From the NCBI GenBank assembly GCA_003153875.1, contig PMBY01000483.1, positions 1 through 9,031 of the forward strand: 9,031 nt of DNA. The letters run 5' to 3'. A model generated the notes under the pieces. It was given only the letters and a program-made list of their open reading frames with translations. It did no database searches and was not told the origin of the DNA. Shown piece by piece: positions 7,733 to 9,031 of this stretch (position 1 is its first letter; every line of letters begins with the position of its first letter). Source of the stretch: Myxococcales bacterium (GTDB lineage Bacteria > Myxococcota > Polyangia > Fen-1088). The translations under genes were made by a program, and so were the position numbers.

Positions 7733-7769
7733 AGAAGAAAGTGCTTGTCCTCGAATTGTGACCGGTCAT

Positions 7770-8594
7770 TTAGCGCTCGCTCGTGCTCGCGCCCTCGGCC
7801 AGCACGGCCAGAACCCGCCGGAGCGCATCGCCCAGCGGTGTGGTTACATTGTCAAGAAGCGGCGACAGGGGCTGCAACACGCTGGTGATCGCGGCGCGCC
7901 GTTCGCGCAAAGCTCGCGCCAGAGCCGCCTCATCTTGGCCAGCGAAGCGCAACCGTGCCATCGTCTGCGTCAGCTCTTGCCCAGCCGCAGCCAGCGCCGC
8001 GGCGTCGCCTCCCGCGGCCGCGGCCGATGCGACCAGCGTCTCGGTCACACTGCGAATCTCTTCGATGGTGTGGTTGGCTTCGCTGGTTGAATTCACGATG
8101 GTCTGGATGAAAGCGCCGATGTCCTTGGTGGCCGCCGTCGAGCGCTCAGCCAGCTTGCGCACGTCCTCGGCCACCAGACCGAAGGCCTTGCCCTGCACGC
8201 CCGCGCGCGAGGCCTCGATGGCCGCATTGAGCGCGAGGATGTTGGTTTCCGAGGTGACATCGTCGAACAGCTCGACGATTTGGCCGATCTCGTCGGAACG
8301 CGCCTCCAGCGCTTTCAGCTTGCGCGCGATTTCAGCGATGGCCGCCTGCTGGTGAGACAGGCCTTCGGCCATGGCCTGGTTGGCGCGCCTGAGCCCTTCC
8401 GCGGCCGACAGGGTCTGGCTGGCGCTGCTTGCGATCTGGCTGGCCTGCCGGCTCAGGGCTTCCAGCATCTGGTTGAGCGCGCGGGCCAGGGGCGCCAGGG
8501 CAGGGCTGTTCTCCTCGGCCCGCACCGTCAGATCGCCGCCCTTGGCGGCGTTCACAACGTTCAGAAGGCTTTCCATTCCGTAGTTCTTAGTCAT
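7770..8594 (-). CDS. Soluble methyl-accepting chemotaxis protein
   Basis: The 274-aa receptor has no signal peptide or membrane segment, so it should act in the cytoplasm. Residues 8-47 resemble a HAMP-like linker (AAKGGDLTVRA...LARALNQMLEAL). A long helical part leads to the signalling hairpin: DVTSETNILALNAAIEASRAGVQGKAFGLVAEDVRKLAERS is spread over 112-152, with the tip around E116-E126. This tip binds CheA and CheW. The returning helix ends in a long Ala-rich stretch. There is no sensor domain and no CheR-docking pentapeptide at the C-terminus, and at 274 aa it is short for a receptor. Its ATG overlaps the cheW stop as ATGA, and GGTGA lies seven bases upstream, so translation is probably coupled. 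Its TAA stop lies at the edge of the inserted element. It resembles FrzCD in lacking a membrane anchor. Confidence 0.92.
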   Translation of the reverse strand: MTKNYGMESLLNVVNAAKGGDLTVRAEENSPALAPLARALNQMLEALSRQASQIASSASQTLSAAEGLRRANQAMAEGLSHQQAAIAEIARKLKALEARSDEIGQIVELFDDVTSETNILALNAAIEASRAGVQGKAFGLVAEDVRKLAERSTAATKDIGAFIQTIVNSTSEANHTIEEIRSVTETLVASAAAAGGDAAALAAAGQELTQTMARLRFAGQDEAALARALRERRAAITSVLQPLSPLLDNVTTPLGDALRRVLAVLAEGASTSER

Positions 8595-9031
8595 GGACTT
8601 GTCACCGTGCTGATGGCGTGGCGAACATGATCGATGGCCTGCTGGGCGTTGATCAGCAAGGCGGGACCGTCGGCGTCGAGTACCGTGGCGGTCAGAAAAA
8701 TCGGTCGCGGGGGCGGGGGCCGACTGTGCTGCTCGTCGACCCGGCCCACGCGCACCTGATGTTCCACGGCCAGCGCGGCGGCGATGGCAGGGGTGTTGGC
8801 GTCGGGTGCGGTCTCGATCAGGATGAGTCGCTCGGCCGTCACGGGATCGGGCAGGCCGTCGCCGTGGGCCTCACCGACCTGAGGAAAGTACACACCCAGG
8901 TCCAGCACCGGCAGGATTTGGCCGTGCACAGGAGCGATTCCGCGCATCACGGGCGGGGCCAGCGGGACCGGCGTGAGGCCTGGCATGGGCAACATCTCAC
9001 GCACCACGCTGGCAGGCAGCGCGCAGCGCAG
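8591..9031 (-). CDS. cheW: CheW-like coupling protein, C-terminal part (5' end outside window)
   Basis: The frame is open to the right edge: 146 residues plus the stop at 8591-8593. The pattern CALPASVVREMLPMPGLTPVPLAPPVMRGIAPVHGQILPVLDLG is typical of the first half of CheW, whose SH3-like beta-barrels bind CheA and receptor tips to build signalling arrays. The C-terminal part (about 100-140, PPPPRPIFLTATVLDADGPALLINAQQAI) is consistent with the second half. An internal ATG at 9007 is not the start, because the homologous sequence continues upstream. Its TGA overlaps the mcp ATG by four bases (ATGA), so it is the first visible gene of the operon cheW-mcp-cheA. The promoter must lie to the right of the window. 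Confidence 0.85.
   Translation of the reverse strand: MRCALPASVVREMLPMPGLTPVPLAPPVMRGIAPVHGQILPVLDLGVYFPQVGEAHGDGLPDPVTAERLILIETAPDANTPAIAAALAVEHQVRVGRVDEQHSRPPPPRPIFLTATVLDADGPALLINAQQAIDHVRHAISTVTSP

Larger units (their letters stand above)
7448..7769. other. mcp-cheA intergenic region, 322 bp
   Basis: Apart from a 15-base remnant next to cheA (7448-7462, containing GCTAAAT, which repeats at 7463-7469), this gap is filled by the MITE-like element and its palindromes. I see no credible gene in it. No convincing promoter for cheA is visible. TATTTA occurs on the minus strand only four bases before the cheA ATG. Confidence 0.7.
7467..7770. mobile_element. MITE-like non-coding element, about 304 bp
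   Basis: AATGACCGGTC (7467-7477) and GACCGGTCATT (7760-7770) are perfect terminal inverted repeats, each flanked by TA (7465-7466 and 7771-7772). With chance identity the match extends to 15 bp (GCTAAATGACCGGTC, 7463-7477 and 7760-7774). A TA duplication is the hallmark of IS630/Tc1-mariner-type insertion. There is no transposase gene, so it would depend on one supplied elsewhere. Internally it has a short dyad (7483-7495) and two strong palindromes in inverted array. It separates two genes that otherwise look like one operon. The mobile-element call is inference from the termini, the TA flanks and the operon interruption. Confidence 0.6.

Noticed and set aside
7464..7769. A 101-codon minus-strand frame spanning the element, and a similar plus-strand frame at 7468-7761
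   Set aside because: Both start at the ATG created by the terminal repeats and run through the palindromic repeats. Their peptides are the usual low-complexity translations of such repeats, so they are artefacts of symmetry.

Overview
This GC-rich window carries three blocks on a bacterial chromosome: a tRNA/rRNA-modification block, a nucleotide-sugar block and a chemosensory block. No single gene fixes the taxon. High GC, a TlyA-type methyltransferase, and a CheW / soluble MCP / CheA-receiver order like the Frz system of Myxococcus all fit a myxobacterial or other deltaproteobacterial-like organism. That assignment is inference with modest confidence.

Layout. (1) 1-326, minus: the N-terminal part of a secreted lipoprotein with a TTG start, running off the left edge. 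(2) 327-703: mostly non-coding, with one doubtful small plus-strand ORF and an intrinsic terminator for the tRNA. (3) 704-776, minus: tRNA-Ala(CGC) with its own promoter. (4) 865-2665, plus: a TlyA-type rRNA 2'-O-methyltransferase, then 34 nt later a UDP-glucuronate 4-epimerase-like SDR enzyme. (5) 2666-3982, minus: UDP-glucose 6-dehydrogenase, whose stop codon abuts that of the epimerase. (6) 4045-5061, plus: a sugar-nucleotidyltransferase with a left-handed beta-helix-like tail, divergent from ugd. (7) 5062-5167: a GC-rich convergent gap of tandem hexamers and inverted repeats. (8) 9031-5168, minus: a chemosensory operon read as cheW (partial), soluble mcp, a 304-bp palindrome-rich insertion, then cheA fused to a receiver domain.

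How the genes work together. Ugd oxidises UDP-glucose to UDP-glucuronate and the neighbouring epimerase would turn that into UDP-galacturonate. The third enzyme probably activates another sugar. Together they suggest precursor supply for a surface polysaccharide or glycan, although no glycosyltransferase is in view. The chemosensory genes form a compact signalling array: soluble receptor, coupling protein and histidine kinase.

The two most notable observations are in the chemosensory operon. First, a MITE-like element appears to have inserted at a TA dinucleotide inside the stop codon of mcp. Removing it in silico restores a 16-nt mcp-cheA junction with a TAG stop. Second, the CheA receiver domain has Ala where the phosphorylatable Asp is expected. 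The nucleotidyltransferase also has Lys in place of the usual metal-binding Asp of the NGD motif. I found no CRISPR array, phage genes, transposase or obviously new multi-gene system.
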